6,376 nt of DNA, from NCBI GenBank assembly GCA_023436765.1, contig JAEZHX010000020.1, forward strand, positions 1 through 6,376. The letters run 5' to 3'. The position numbers and the translations under genes are program-made. Within the stretch, counting starts at the first letter, position 1. The number at the start of each line of letters is the position of its first letter. Below are positions 1 through 5,994 of this stretch, one piece after another. Below the pieces are notes generated by a model that had not been told where the DNA came from, did no database searches, and saw nothing but the letters and a program-made list of their open reading frames with translations. This DNA comes from Bacillota bacterium. GTDB lineage: Bacteria > Bacillota > Clostridia > Lachnospirales > Lachnospiraceae.

Positions 1-420
1 GGCGATATGCTGTTCTTCCCGTCCGGCTATCCGAAGCCGGTGAGAATTCAGGGTGCCTTCATCTCGGATAAGGAAGTAAGCTCTGTTGTTGATTTCTTGA
101 AGAAACACAACAACGAAGCCCAGTACAATGAGGATGTCAAGGATAAGATCGCCAATGCAAGACCGGGAGATTCCGGCGCAGGCATGGGAAGCGGGAATGA
201 GCAGGATGAATACTTTGCCGAGGCAGGGAAATTCATCATTGAAAAGGACAAGGCCTCCATCGGTATGCTGCAAAGAGTCTATAAAATCGGCTTCAACCGT
301 GCTGCCAGGATTATGGACCAACTGGCTGAGGCAGGAGTGGTCGGCCCCGAAGAAGGTACCAAACCCAGGAAGATTCTGATGTCCCCCGAACAGTTCGAGC
401 AATACCTGGAAGAAAATTAA
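1..420 (+). CDS. DNA translocase FtsK/SpoIIIE family, C-terminal fragment (5' end outside window)
   Basis: This is the last 139 codons of a gene that begins upstream; the frame is open from base 1. FtsK/SpoIIIE proteins are membrane-anchored hexameric ATPases that pump chromosomal DNA through the division or sporulation septum. Residues 1-36 of the fragment (GDMLFFPSG...PVRIQGAFISDKEV) match the end of the RecA-like motor domain, where the family has a conserved 'GDMLF...R.QGAF(V/I)S..EV' stretch. A low-complexity Gly/Asp/Glu-rich linker follows at about 45-68. Residues 70-139 are the winged-helix gamma domain (SIGMLQRVYKIGFNRAARIMDQL, then EAGVVGPEEGTKPR), which reads polar guide sequences on the chromosome. 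The ATPase core itself is not in view. Whether the protein is FtsK or SpoIIIE by role cannot be decided from this end. The family assignment is secure. Confidence 0.96.
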   Translation, partial: GDMLFFPSGYPKPVRIQGAFISDKEVSSVVDFLKKHNNEAQYNEDVKDKIANARPGDSGAGMGSGNEQDEYFAEAGKFIIEKDKASIGMLQRVYKIGFNRAARIMDQLAEAGVVGPEEGTKPRKILMSPEQFEQYLEEN

Positions 421-493
421 CTACAGGTGAGTTTATATACGACTCTTGTAGAATGATAAAAAGATCAGTTCAGAATATTGACTGGGAATGATA

Positions 494-500
494 GAGGGTG
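494..500 (+). promoter_or_regulatory. Ribosome binding site deciding the ATP-grasp 1 start
   Basis: GAGGGTG lies 6 nt before ATG 507. The alternative GTG at 498 would overlap this site and has only a weak purine stretch (GGGAATG) ahead of it. Confidence 0.6.
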
Positions 501-506
501 ATCCAT

Positions 507-1421
507 ATGAACAGAGCTGCGTGGCTGGTTGTAAATGAATTTCTGCAGTCTGGCAAATTTAATGAAATCCACGAATGGCTTGTGAAGGCGGCAGAAAGGT
601 TTGGCATAAGCATGACCTTAAAAACCAATGCAGAGCTGCTGGTTGACCTGCAGAGGAAGGACTTTGCCGGAAAGAGTAAGAAGGATGCCGACGCCCCGGA
701 TTTCATCCTGTTCTGGGACAAGGACACCAGGCTTGCCAGGTTTCTGGAACAGCAGGGCTATCCTGTATTTAACTCTTCGGAAGCAATTGCAGCCTGTGAT
801 GATAAGTCCCTGACTCACCTGGTACTGACAAATGCCGGAATACCTATGCCAAGGACCATTTTGGCCCCGAAGACCTTCGATAATATCGGATATACAAATA
901 CTTTTTTTTTGAAAGAGGTTTCCGAACGGCTGGAATTTCCGATGGTGGTAAAGGAATGCTTTGGGTCCTTCGGTCAACAGGTATATCTGGCGAAGGAACC
1001 TGAGGAACTGAAAGCGCTCGTCGCTAGCATAGGCACCAAGCCCATGTTATTTCAGGAGTTTATCGCTTCCAGTGTGGGCAGGGATGTAAGACTCCAGGTG
1101 GTTGGAAAGCAAGTAATTGCAGCGATGTATCGTTATTCCGATCATGGAGATTTTCGTGCCAACCTAACCATCGGGGGGAAGATGCTCCCTTATGAGCCGA
1201 CGAAGGAGCAATGTGAGCTGGCTGTACGGTGCTGTGAGCTGCTTGGTCTGGACTATGCCGGAGTGGATTTACTGTTCGGTGAGGACGGCACGACTCTGGT
1301 CTGTGAAGTGAACTCTAATGCACATTTTAAGAATATCTACGACTGTACCGGTGTAAATGCTGCCGATGCGATACTTTCTCATATCGTTGGCAAGCTTATG
1401 GCCGGGAATGCTGATAACTGA
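507..1421 (+). CDS. RimK-like ATP-grasp ligase, first of a tandem pair
   Basis: This 304-residue protein is predicted to be a cytoplasmic carboxylate–amine ligase that activates a carboxylate with ATP and joins it to an amine, as RimK and LysX-type enzymes do. Residues 1-95 form the N-terminal pre-ATP-grasp region. The 'CDDK' at 97-100 starts the conserved helix (then 'GIPMPRT', 111-117). K149 in 'MVVKE' is the expected ATP-binding lysine and QEF at 183-185 lies in the hinge. GRDVR (191-195) and R217/N219 with GG at 223-224 match RimK catalytic signatures. D254, E267 and N269 (VDLL and CEVN) form the usual Mg site. I chose ATG 507 over GTG 498 because GAGGGTG at 494-500 is a Shine-Dalgarno-like site 6 nt before it. 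No clear terminator separates it from the translocase gene 86 nt upstream. The paralogue follows after 82 nt. The substrate is unknown. Confidence 0.9.
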   Translation: MNRAAWLVVNEFLQSGKFNEIHEWLVKAAERFGISMTLKTNAELLVDLQRKDFAGKSKKDADAPDFILFWDKDTRLARFLEQQGYPVFNSSEAIAACDDKSLTHLVLTNAGIPMPRTILAPKTFDNIGYTNTFFLKEVSERLEFPMVVKECFGSFGQQVYLAKEPEELKALVASIGTKPMLFQEFIASSVGRDVRLQVVGKQVIAAMYRYSDHGDFRANLTIGGKMLPYEPTKEQCELAVRCCELLGLDYAGVDLLFGEDGTTLVCEVNSNAHFKNIYDCTGVNAADAILSHIVGKLMAGNADN

Positions 1422-1488
1422 ATATAAGTACAGAATAACAGCCGTTTATGTGAGAGTAATTCAAGCATTTACGGTAGACTTAAGAAAT

Positions 1489-1494
1489 AGAGGG
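1489..1494 (+). promoter_or_regulatory. Ribosome binding site deciding the ATP-grasp 2 start
   Basis: AGAGGG stands 9 nt before ATG 1504, good clostridial spacing, and 3 nt before ATG 1498, which is too close. It argues against the long upstream extension of the open frame to 1357. Confidence 0.55.
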
Positions 1495-1503
1495 CGGATG
1501 AGG

Positions 1504-2364
1504 ATGTTAGCCTGGCTAATCTATTACAAGGAAAGTGCCATATATAATCAACGCTATATCGAATTCTATATCGAAGAGGGAAGTAAGCTTGGCATCACAG
1601 TCAAGCTTATTCTGGTGGAGGAGTTGGAATTTGGGGTACAGGAAGGGGAATGGTTTTGTAAGTACGGATCAAAAGAGCAGCCCTATCCGGATTTTGTGAT
1701 CTGTCGTGCGATCTATCCGTTGCTGAGCAGACACTTGGAAGCCATGGGTATTCGGGTATTTAATAATGCTTTCCTCTCGGAAATCTGTAATGATAAAGCC
1801 AAAACCTATCAGTATCTGGCAAAGACCGGCATCCGAATGGTGGATAGCAGCTTCTGTAAAAATGTCTTACTAAAAGAGACAATGGAGAAAATAACCTCGC
1901 CGACCGTCATTAAGGCGGTGGACGGACATGGGGGAACTCAGGTATTCCTGCTGGGGGATAAGCCGGAGGAAGAAGAGAAGACTAGGATACTGAAGGGAAT
2001 CGGTAGCTCCGATGCAGTTATCCAGCCCCTGACAGGTCACAGGCACCAGGACCTCAGAGTATATGTGATCGGTGAGGAAATCATTGCTGCGGTGCTGAGG
2101 ACGGCGAAGGAGGGCTTTAAATCGAACTTCTCTCTGGGTGGAGAAGTTCGGCTGTATGAGCTGTCGGAGGAAGAGAAGAAATTGGTCCGCCTGATTATGA
2201 ATCAATTTGAAATTGGTATGGTAGGTATAGATTTTATCATTGGGGATGAAGGGGAATTGATTTTCAATGAGATTGAGGATGTGGTCGGCTCCAGAATGCT
2301 CTACCAATGTTCGGAGATAAACCTTGTTGAGAAATATCTTAACTTTATCCTTTCACAAATTTAA
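1504..2364 (+). CDS. RimK-like ATP-grasp ligase, second of the pair, with altered metal-site motif
   Basis: A 286-residue paralogue of the preceding protein, with the same architecture. N-terminal 'MLAWLIYYKES' parallels 'MNRAAWLVVNEF'. 'CNDK' is at 95-98, and the ATP-binding lysine is K137 (TVIKAVDGHGG). QPL is at 174-176, QDLR at 182-185, K206/N208 with GG at 212-213, and D243 in GIDF. At the C-terminal metal site it reads NEIEDVVGSRMLY (255-267) where RimK enzymes have E-x-N, so Asn is replaced by Glu (E256, E258). The reading frame is open upstream to 1357, overlapping the first gene, but that stretch does not resemble the family. AGAGGG at 1489-1494 fits ATG 1504 (9 nt) better than ATG 1498 (3 nt). 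The 82-nt gap shows no promoter or terminator, so co-transcription with its neighbour is likely. A cytoplasmic ligase is inferred; the substrate is unknown. Confidence 0.87.
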   Translation: MLAWLIYYKESAIYNQRYIEFYIEEGSKLGITVKLILVEELEFGVQEGEWFCKYGSKEQPYPDFVICRAIYPLLSRHLEAMGIRVFNNAFLSEICNDKAKTYQYLAKTGIRMVDSSFCKNVLLKETMEKITSPTVIKAVDGHGGTQVFLLGDKPEEEEKTRILKGIGSSDAVIQPLTGHRHQDLRVYVIGEEIIAAVLRTAKEGFKSNFSLGGEVRLYELSEEEKKLVRLIMNQFEIGMVGIDFIIGDEGELIFNEIEDVVGSRMLYQCSEINLVEKYLNFILSQI

Positions 2365-2378
2365 AAAGCAGACTCGCC

Positions 2379-2555
2379 ATGCTGAGAATAAAGAAGGAGC
2401 TGTTTCTTAATGGCTTAGAGATACAAGAGGCCCTTTATGTTCCCCATAATGCACTGTTTGCTGAACAGATTGAGGATTATGTGATGCCAGATGCGGACAT
2501 TTATGTCCGAAGATTGGCATACATAATCAAAATCTGTACAGGAACCAGTGTGTGA
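2379..2555 (+). CDS. Questionable 58-aa open frame inside the fold-back element
   Basis: An ATG-initiated frame of 58 codons (MLRIKKELFLNGLEIQEALY... ending IKICTGTSV) runs through the left arm and apex of the inverted repeat and stops in the right arm. No Shine-Dalgarno sequence precedes it (AAAAAGCAGACTCGCC). It has no signal peptide and no membrane segment, and I do not recognise it. The right arm read on the other strand retains only a short related stretch (IQEALYVP) before stopping, so if the arms arose from a coding sequence, one copy is broken. It may be a chance frame or the relic of a mobile-element gene. A small peptide substrate of the adjacent ATP-grasp enzymes is conceivable but unsupported. 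Confidence 0.15.
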   Translation: MLRIKKELFLNGLEIQEALYVPHNALFAEQIEDYVMPDADIYVRRLAYIIKICTGTSV

Positions 2556-2618
2556 GGGGAACATAAAGGGCCTCTTGTATTCTTTACGTTTATTGTGAAA
2601 CAGCTCCTTTTTTTATGC
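2386..2618. repeat. Long imperfect inverted repeat (fold-back element), possible MITE or structured RNA
   Basis: Nearly the whole intergenic space between the ATP-grasp operon and the convergent HAD gene is one fold-back repeat with its centre at about 2501.5. Three blocks were paired by hand. The outer stem is 2394-2406 with 2597-2609, a perfect 13 bp (AAGGAGCTGTTTC and its complement). The middle stem is 2421-2445 with 2556-2580, a perfect 25 bp. The apex is 2494-2500 with 2503-2509 (CGGACAT/ATGTCCG). Between middle and apex, 2461-2489 matches 2515-2541 at most positions with two small indels. A weaker match extends outward to about 2386 and 2618. No transposase and no clear target-site duplication is visible. 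It could be a MITE-like non-autonomous element, a duplicated inverted segment, or the DNA for a long hairpin RNA. The structure is directly visible; the origin is not. Confidence 0.88.
2394..2614. terminator. Terminator-like outer stem of the fold-back element, probably bidirectional
   Basis: On the plus strand the outer 13-bp stem is closed by T7 at 2608-2614, the layout of a rho-independent terminator but with a very large, itself structured, interior. On the minus strand the same stem is followed by a T-rich stretch (CCTTCTTTATTC). It sits between convergent genes ending at 2364 and 2646, so it would end transcripts from both sides. The terminator role is inferred from stem plus T-tract. 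Confidence 0.5.
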
Positions 2619-2645
2619 TTCAAGGTAAATCCCATTTCTTCTGTG

Positions 2646-3290
2646 TTATATCAGGGTCAGCAGCTCTCTGGGAGTGTCGATCAGGTAATCCACACCCGCA
2701 GTTTTTAATACCTCACGGCTTCTGAAGCCCCAGGTAACTCCTATACAGGGGATGCCTGCATTCTGCGCTGTCTGGGCGTCTGTTTCCGAATCACCGACAA
2801 AGATTGTCTTGGAGAGATCGGAGCCCAATTCCTTCACAGCTTCATACACGCTGTCAGGCGCAGGCTTTCTCTTTACCTCCTGGGACTCCCCAATGGCTAC
2901 GGGAATCAGGTCACCAAAATAGGTCTTCGCCAAGGTTTTTACAGCAACATCATATTTGTTGGATACAATGGCAATCTTATAATTAAAACGGTTCAGATCC
3001 AGAAGCAACTCCATGATACCGTTATAGGGTCTGGTTTTATTCTGCATATTATGCTTATAATGCTCCTTGAATTCCTCCAAACACTGTGTTACCTCCTCCT
3101 CCGTACAATGACCCGGAACGGAGAGACGGACCAGATTACGGACACCATTCCCTACGAAGCGCTTTACCTCTTCCAGACTCCTGACGGAATAACCCTTCTG
3201 GGCTAAGATATCATTCAGGCTGTCACGAAGATCGTCCAAGGTATTTAATAAGGTTCCATCCAGATCAAAGATTATGGTATCGTATTTCAT
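2646..3290 (-). CDS. HAD-superfamily hydrolase, phosphoglycolate-phosphatase-like
   Basis: A 214-residue cytoplasmic phosphatase of HAD subfamily IA, close in pattern to Gph/PpaX enzymes that remove phosphate from phosphoglycolate or similar small substrates. All four HAD motifs are present. Motif I is FDLDGTL with nucleophile D9 and acid/base D11. Motif II is S110 in IAIVSNKYD. Motif III is K142 in KRKPAPDSV. Motif IV is GDSETD at 166-171. Residues 15-85 form the helical cap. The C-terminus 'GVTWGFRS' is typical of the phosphoglycolate phosphatase branch. The ATG is preceded on its strand by AGAAAGGA with 8 nt spacing, and the length is normal for the family. It is convergent with the ATP-grasp pair and divergent from fhs. 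HAD substrates cannot be assigned from motifs alone; other sugar or nucleotide phosphates are possible. Confidence 0.92.
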   Translation of the reverse strand: MKYDTIIFDLDGTLLNTLDDLRDSLNDILAQKGYSVRSLEEVKRFVGNGVRNLVRLSVPGHCTEEEVTQCLEEFKEHYKHNMQNKTRPYNGIMELLLDLNRFNYKIAIVSNKYDVAVKTLAKTYFGDLIPVAIGESQEVKRKPAPDSVYEAVKELGSDLSKTIFVGDSETDAQTAQNAGIPCIGVTWGFRSREVLKTAGVDYLIDTPRELLTLI

Positions 3291-3325
3291 CGAAGGTATC
3301 CTTTCTTAGCTATAAATAAGTATGG

Positions 3326-3350
3326 AAAGCTTCCTATTATACGAAGCTTT
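3326..3350. repeat. 8-bp inverted repeat flanking the HAD gene -10 box (candidate operator)
   Basis: AAAGCTTC (3326-3333) and GAAGCTTT (3343-3350) are perfect inverted arms separated by 9 nt. The spacer contains TATAAT on the minus strand (3341-3336), a consensus -10 box about 45 nt before the HAD start. The position suits a repressor site, though it could also form an RNA hairpin. The arms are seen directly; the regulatory role is inferred. Confidence 0.4.
3336..3341 (-). promoter_or_regulatory. Candidate -10 box for the HAD gene
   Basis: TATAAT is read on the minus strand, placing the transcript start about 38 nt ahead of the HAD ATG. No good -35 is found at 16-18 nt spacing (CTATAC is the match at 17 nt), so this is a weak or activator-dependent promoter, or a chance match. 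Confidence 0.4.
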
Positions 3351-3432
3351 AAGCGTGAGTATAGTTAATAGTATATAATTCTGTAATCAAACGTGCAAGC
3401 AGTTTTTTAATTTTATAGGAAAGTTCGGATAC

Positions 3433-3461
3433 TTGTCTGAAATTAGCTAGTATGTTACAAT
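3433..3461 (+). promoter_or_regulatory. Sigma-A promoter for fhs with extended -10
   Basis: TTGTCT (3433-3438) is followed after exactly 17 nt by TACAAT (3456-3461), with TG one base before the -10 (TGTTACAAT), forming an extended -10. The transcript would start near 3468 and give a short leader of about 37 nt to the ATG. This is too short for a riboswitch, and none is seen in the 214-nt gap. Confidence 0.7.
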
Positions 3462-3504
3462 ATTCCTAATCAATTACGGATCAACAGAAAGGTTGGGCAA
3501 ACAA

Positions 3505-5175
3505 ATGAAATCGGATATTCAGATTGCACAGGAAGCAAAGCTTAAAACAATAGTAGAGGTAGCGGAAAAGCTTGATATATCACAGGATGATCTGGAGCTT
3601 TACGGAAAATATAAGGCAAAGCTGTCGGACGAGCTTTGGGAGAAGGTCAAGGACCGTCCGGATGGGAAGCTGGTTCTGGTGACAGCCATCAACCCGACTC
3701 CGGCAGGGGAGGGTAAGACTACGACCACAGTCGGCTTAGGGCAGGCATTGGGTAAGATGAACGTGAAATCAGTGATAGCCTTAAGGGAGCCCTCCCTCGG
3801 ACCCTGCTTCGGAATCAAGGGTGGTGCAGCCGGAGGCGGCTATGCCCAGGTTGTTCCGATGGAGGATCTGAACCTTCATTTTACCGGAGATTTCCATGCA
3901 ATTACCTCAGCCAATAATCTGTTGGCAGCGATGTTGGATAATCATATCCAACAGGGGAATGCGCTGGAGATAGATACCAATCAGATCGTCTGGAAGCGCT
4001 GTGTGGATATGAATGATCGCGTACTCAGGAATATCGTAGTTGGCCTCGGACGTAAGGCGGATGGAGTAGTCAGAGAGGATCACTTCATCATTACGGTGGC
4101 CTCCGAAATTATGGCCGTTCTTTGTCTCTCCGACAATGTGAGGGATTTGAAGGAACGTCTGGGACGAATCGTCGTCGCCTATACTCATGACGGTAAGCCG
4201 GTTACCGCGAAGCAGCTGAATGCAGTCGGTGCCATGGCAGCCTTACTTAAGGATGCTCTGAAGCCCAATTTAATCCAGACTGTCGAGAATACACCGGCAA
4301 TCATCCATGGCGGACCCTTTGCGAACATCGCCCATGGCTGCAACAGTGTCCGGGCAACGAAGACTGCCTTAAAGCTGGCTGATGTCGTGGTAACAGAAGC
4401 AGGCTTCGGAGCAGACCTCGGAGCCGAGAAATTCTTTGATATCAAATGCAGGATGGCAGGCTTAAAGCCGGATGCTGTCGTACTGGTAGCTACGATACGT
4501 GCTTTAAAATATAACGGCGGTGTTCCAAAGGCCGAGCTGGCAACCGAGAATCTGGCGGCACTGGAAAAGGGCATCGTCAATCTGGAGAAGCATATTGAGA
4601 ATCTGCAGAAATTCGGGGTTCCGGTAGTCGTAAGCCTTAACCGCTTTATGTCCGATACGGATGCAGAGCTCCGCTTCGTAAAAGCCTTCTGTGAAAGCAG
4701 AAGCTGTGATTTCTCTCTTTGTGAGGTCTGGGAGAAGGGTGGCGAAGGCGGATTGGAGCTTGCGAAGAAGGTCCTCGAGACGATGGAAAAGAAGGTAAGC
4801 CACTATAAGCCCCTTTACGATCTGGGGCTGTCCATTAAGCAAAAGATTGAGACCATAGCGAAGGAAATCTACGGAGCAGACGGGGTAACCTTTGACCCTG
4901 CGGCAGACAGCGCTATTAAGACGATAGAAGCTCTCGGCTACAAGGAGCTTCCGGTCTGCATGGCGAAGAATCAGTATTCCTTATCCGATGATGCAGCGAA
5001 GCTCGGCAGACCGACCGGCTTTACCGTAAATATCAGAGAGGCTTATGTATCTGCTGGGGCAGGTTTTGTGGTAGCTATCACCGGTACCGTGATGACGATG
5101 CCGGGACTTCCGAAGGTACCGGCTGCAGAGGGCATCGATGTGGATGAGGACGGAAGGATTACTGGCTTGTTCTAA
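3505..5175 (+). CDS. fhs: Formate–tetrahydrofolate ligase
   Basis: This cytoplasmic enzyme joins formate to tetrahydrofolate with ATP, giving 10-formyl-THF for purine and one-carbon metabolism; in acetogens it is a step of the methyl branch of the Wood–Ljungdahl pathway. The 556 residues match the usual family length. The P-loop TPAGEGKT is at 65-72. The first family signature, GIKGGAAGGGY, is at 103-113. The second, VATIRALKYNGG, is at 328-339. The C-terminus 'TGTVMTMPGLPKVPAAEGI' is also typical. I chose ATG 3505 (MKSDIQIAQEAK): the in-frame TTG at 3493 directly abuts the AGAAAGG ribosome site, and the family starts near this ATG. It has its own promoter and no clear downstream terminator. 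No other Wood–Ljungdahl gene is in the window, so acetogenesis cannot be concluded. Confidence 0.98.
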   Translation: MKSDIQIAQEAKLKTIVEVAEKLDISQDDLELYGKYKAKLSDELWEKVKDRPDGKLVLVTAINPTPAGEGKTTTTVGLGQALGKMNVKSVIALREPSLGPCFGIKGGAAGGGYAQVVPMEDLNLHFTGDFHAITSANNLLAAMLDNHIQQGNALEIDTNQIVWKRCVDMNDRVLRNIVVGLGRKADGVVREDHFIITVASEIMAVLCLSDNVRDLKERLGRIVVAYTHDGKPVTAKQLNAVGAMAALLKDALKPNLIQTVENTPAIIHGGPFANIAHGCNSVRATKTALKLADVVVTEAGFGADLGAEKFFDIKCRMAGLKPDAVVLVATIRALKYNGGVPKAELATENLAALEKGIVNLEKHIENLQKFGVPVVVSLNRFMSDTDAELRFVKAFCESRSCDFSLCEVWEKGGEGGLELAKKVLETMEKKVSHYKPLYDLGLSIKQKIETIAKEIYGADGVTFDPAADSAIKTIEALGYKELPVCMAKNQYSLSDDAAKLGRPTGFTVNIREAYVSAGAGFVVAITGTVMTMPGLPKVPAAEGIDVDEDGRITGLF

Positions 5176-5232
5176 GAATGTTTACAGCATAACTACAGGT
5201 ATGAGAAGGATTTCCTCTACGAATATATTTTA

Positions 5233-5264
5233 TTGACATAATCTGCTTTCGAGTCCCGTATATT
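5233..5264 (+). promoter_or_regulatory. Weak candidate promoter for the superoxide dismutase gene
   Basis: A consensus -35 box TTGACA (5233-5238) is followed by TATATT (5259-5264), but the spacer is 20 nt, longer than the 16-18 nt optimum. Either the promoter needs an activator, or one of the boxes is accidental. No other pair in the 146-nt gap is better. Confidence 0.3.
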
Positions 5265-5275
5265 TATCTGATATC

Positions 5276-5289
5276 TGGTACTTGTACCA
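5276..5289. repeat. 14-bp palindrome upstream of the superoxide dismutase gene (candidate operator)
   Basis: TGGTACTTGTACCA has perfect 6-bp arms around TT. It lies 32 nt before the start codon and just downstream of the candidate promoter, a typical place for a repressor site. A regulator cannot be named. Confidence 0.4.
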
Positions 5290-5321
5290 TAATCATTAGA
5301 AGAATAGGGAGGAAGAGAGCA

Positions 5322-5915
5322 ATGATAGAGAAGATACCTTTCCGTTATACGCAGGATATCACTGTGGTGAACCGGGAGCAGTTTGAAGCCCATTTAAGGC
5401 TTTATGAGGGATATGTGAGCAAAATCAATGAAATTGATGCGATTTTGTTTGGCAATTCCGGCAGAGACCGGGCAAATGCAACCTTTAGCTATTATAGGGA
5501 ATGTAAAAGGGGCGAGACCTTTGCCTTGAACGGTGTCATATTGCATGAGCTGTATTTTGAAAATATTGGTGGTTGTGTTTCAAAGCCCGATAAAATCACC
5601 TCGGATATCCTGGAGCAGGACTTCTGCAGTCTGGACAATTGGCAGGAGGATTTTATCGCCACGGCAACGGCCAGCAGAGGGTGGGCAGTATTAGCATTTG
5701 ACCAGAGGAGTAGGCGCTTCCGTAATATCAGCCTGGATGCTCATGACGTAGGAAATGTGGCTTATTCCGCACCTGTGCTGGTCATGGATGTGTATGAGCA
5801 TGCCTATTTCCTTCAGTATGCAGATAATAAGGCTGAATATATCCGGAACTTCATGCAGAACATCAACTGGACGGTAGTGGATGACAGACTGAAATATTAT
5901 TATAGCAATAACTAA
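5322..5915 (+). CDS. Divergent Fe/Mn-family superoxide dismutase
   Basis: A 197-residue protein, normal length for the Fe/Mn superoxide dismutase family, which converts superoxide to hydrogen peroxide and oxygen. There is no signal peptide, so it is cytoplasmic. The N-terminal helix HLRLYEGYVSKIN (24-36) supplies the first metal ligand, probably H24, with Y31 as the gateway tyrosine; spacing to Y31 is one residue shorter than in E. coli SodB. H75 (LHELYFENIGG) is the second ligand. D156 and H160 in DVYEHAYFLQY are the last two, matching the family DVWEHAYYL signature. 'SRGWAVLAFD' and 'NINW' also match. Counting back from D156, H141 stands where MnSODs have their active-site Gln, and G71 (four before H75) is Mn-like. 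Metal preference is therefore unclear and I give no sodA/sodB symbol. AGGGAGGA lies 8 nt before the ATG. Confidence 0.88.
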   Translation: MIEKIPFRYTQDITVVNREQFEAHLRLYEGYVSKINEIDAILFGNSGRDRANATFSYYRECKRGETFALNGVILHELYFENIGGCVSKPDKITSDILEQDFCSLDNWQEDFIATATASRGWAVLAFDQRSRRFRNISLDAHDVGNVAYSAPVLVMDVYEHAYFLQYADNKAEYIRNFMQNINWTVVDDRLKYYYSNN

Positions 5916-5994
5916 TTGAGCAGTAAGGTATGACCGCTATCCGGGTAAAAATCATGAAATCCTACGATCGCATAGGTGTAAGGGGGGAAGGAAC

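Noticed and set aside
421..451. Hairpin CTACA...TGTAG after the translocase gene
   Set aside because: The stem is broken (5 + 4 bp with an unequal internal loop) and no T-tract follows, so it is not a convincing terminator.
478..483. TTGACT as a -35 box before the first ATP-grasp gene
   Set aside because: It is only 23 nt before the start codon, leaving no room for a -10 and leader.
498..506. GTG start for the first ATP-grasp gene
   Set aside because: It overlaps the better Shine-Dalgarno sequence that serves ATG 507, and adds only three residues.
1357..1503. Upstream extension of the second ATP-grasp frame overlapping the first gene
   Set aside because: The extra 49 residues do not resemble the family, and the ribosome site at 1489-1494 points to ATG 1504.
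3374..3379. TATAAT on the plus strand as a second fhs promoter
   Set aside because: No acceptable -35 lies 16-18 nt upstream; the promoter at 3433-3461 is much better.
3907..4842. Minus-strand open frames inside fhs
   Set aside because: They are shadows of a strongly coding gene, with no ribosome sites or recognisable protein features.
5188..5198. TAACTACAGGT repeated after the fhs stop and after the translocase stop (418-428)
   Set aside because: An 11-base match between two sites, with no further similarity around them, is likely chance.
5203..5217. AGGA/TCCT hairpin after fhs
   Set aside because: The stem is only about 4-5 bp with a bulge, and the downstream T's are interrupted; it is too weak to call a terminator.
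5961..5976. CCTACGATCGCATAGG dyad before the last gene
   Set aside because: Only the four outer pairs and one inner pair match; not enough for an operator or hairpin.
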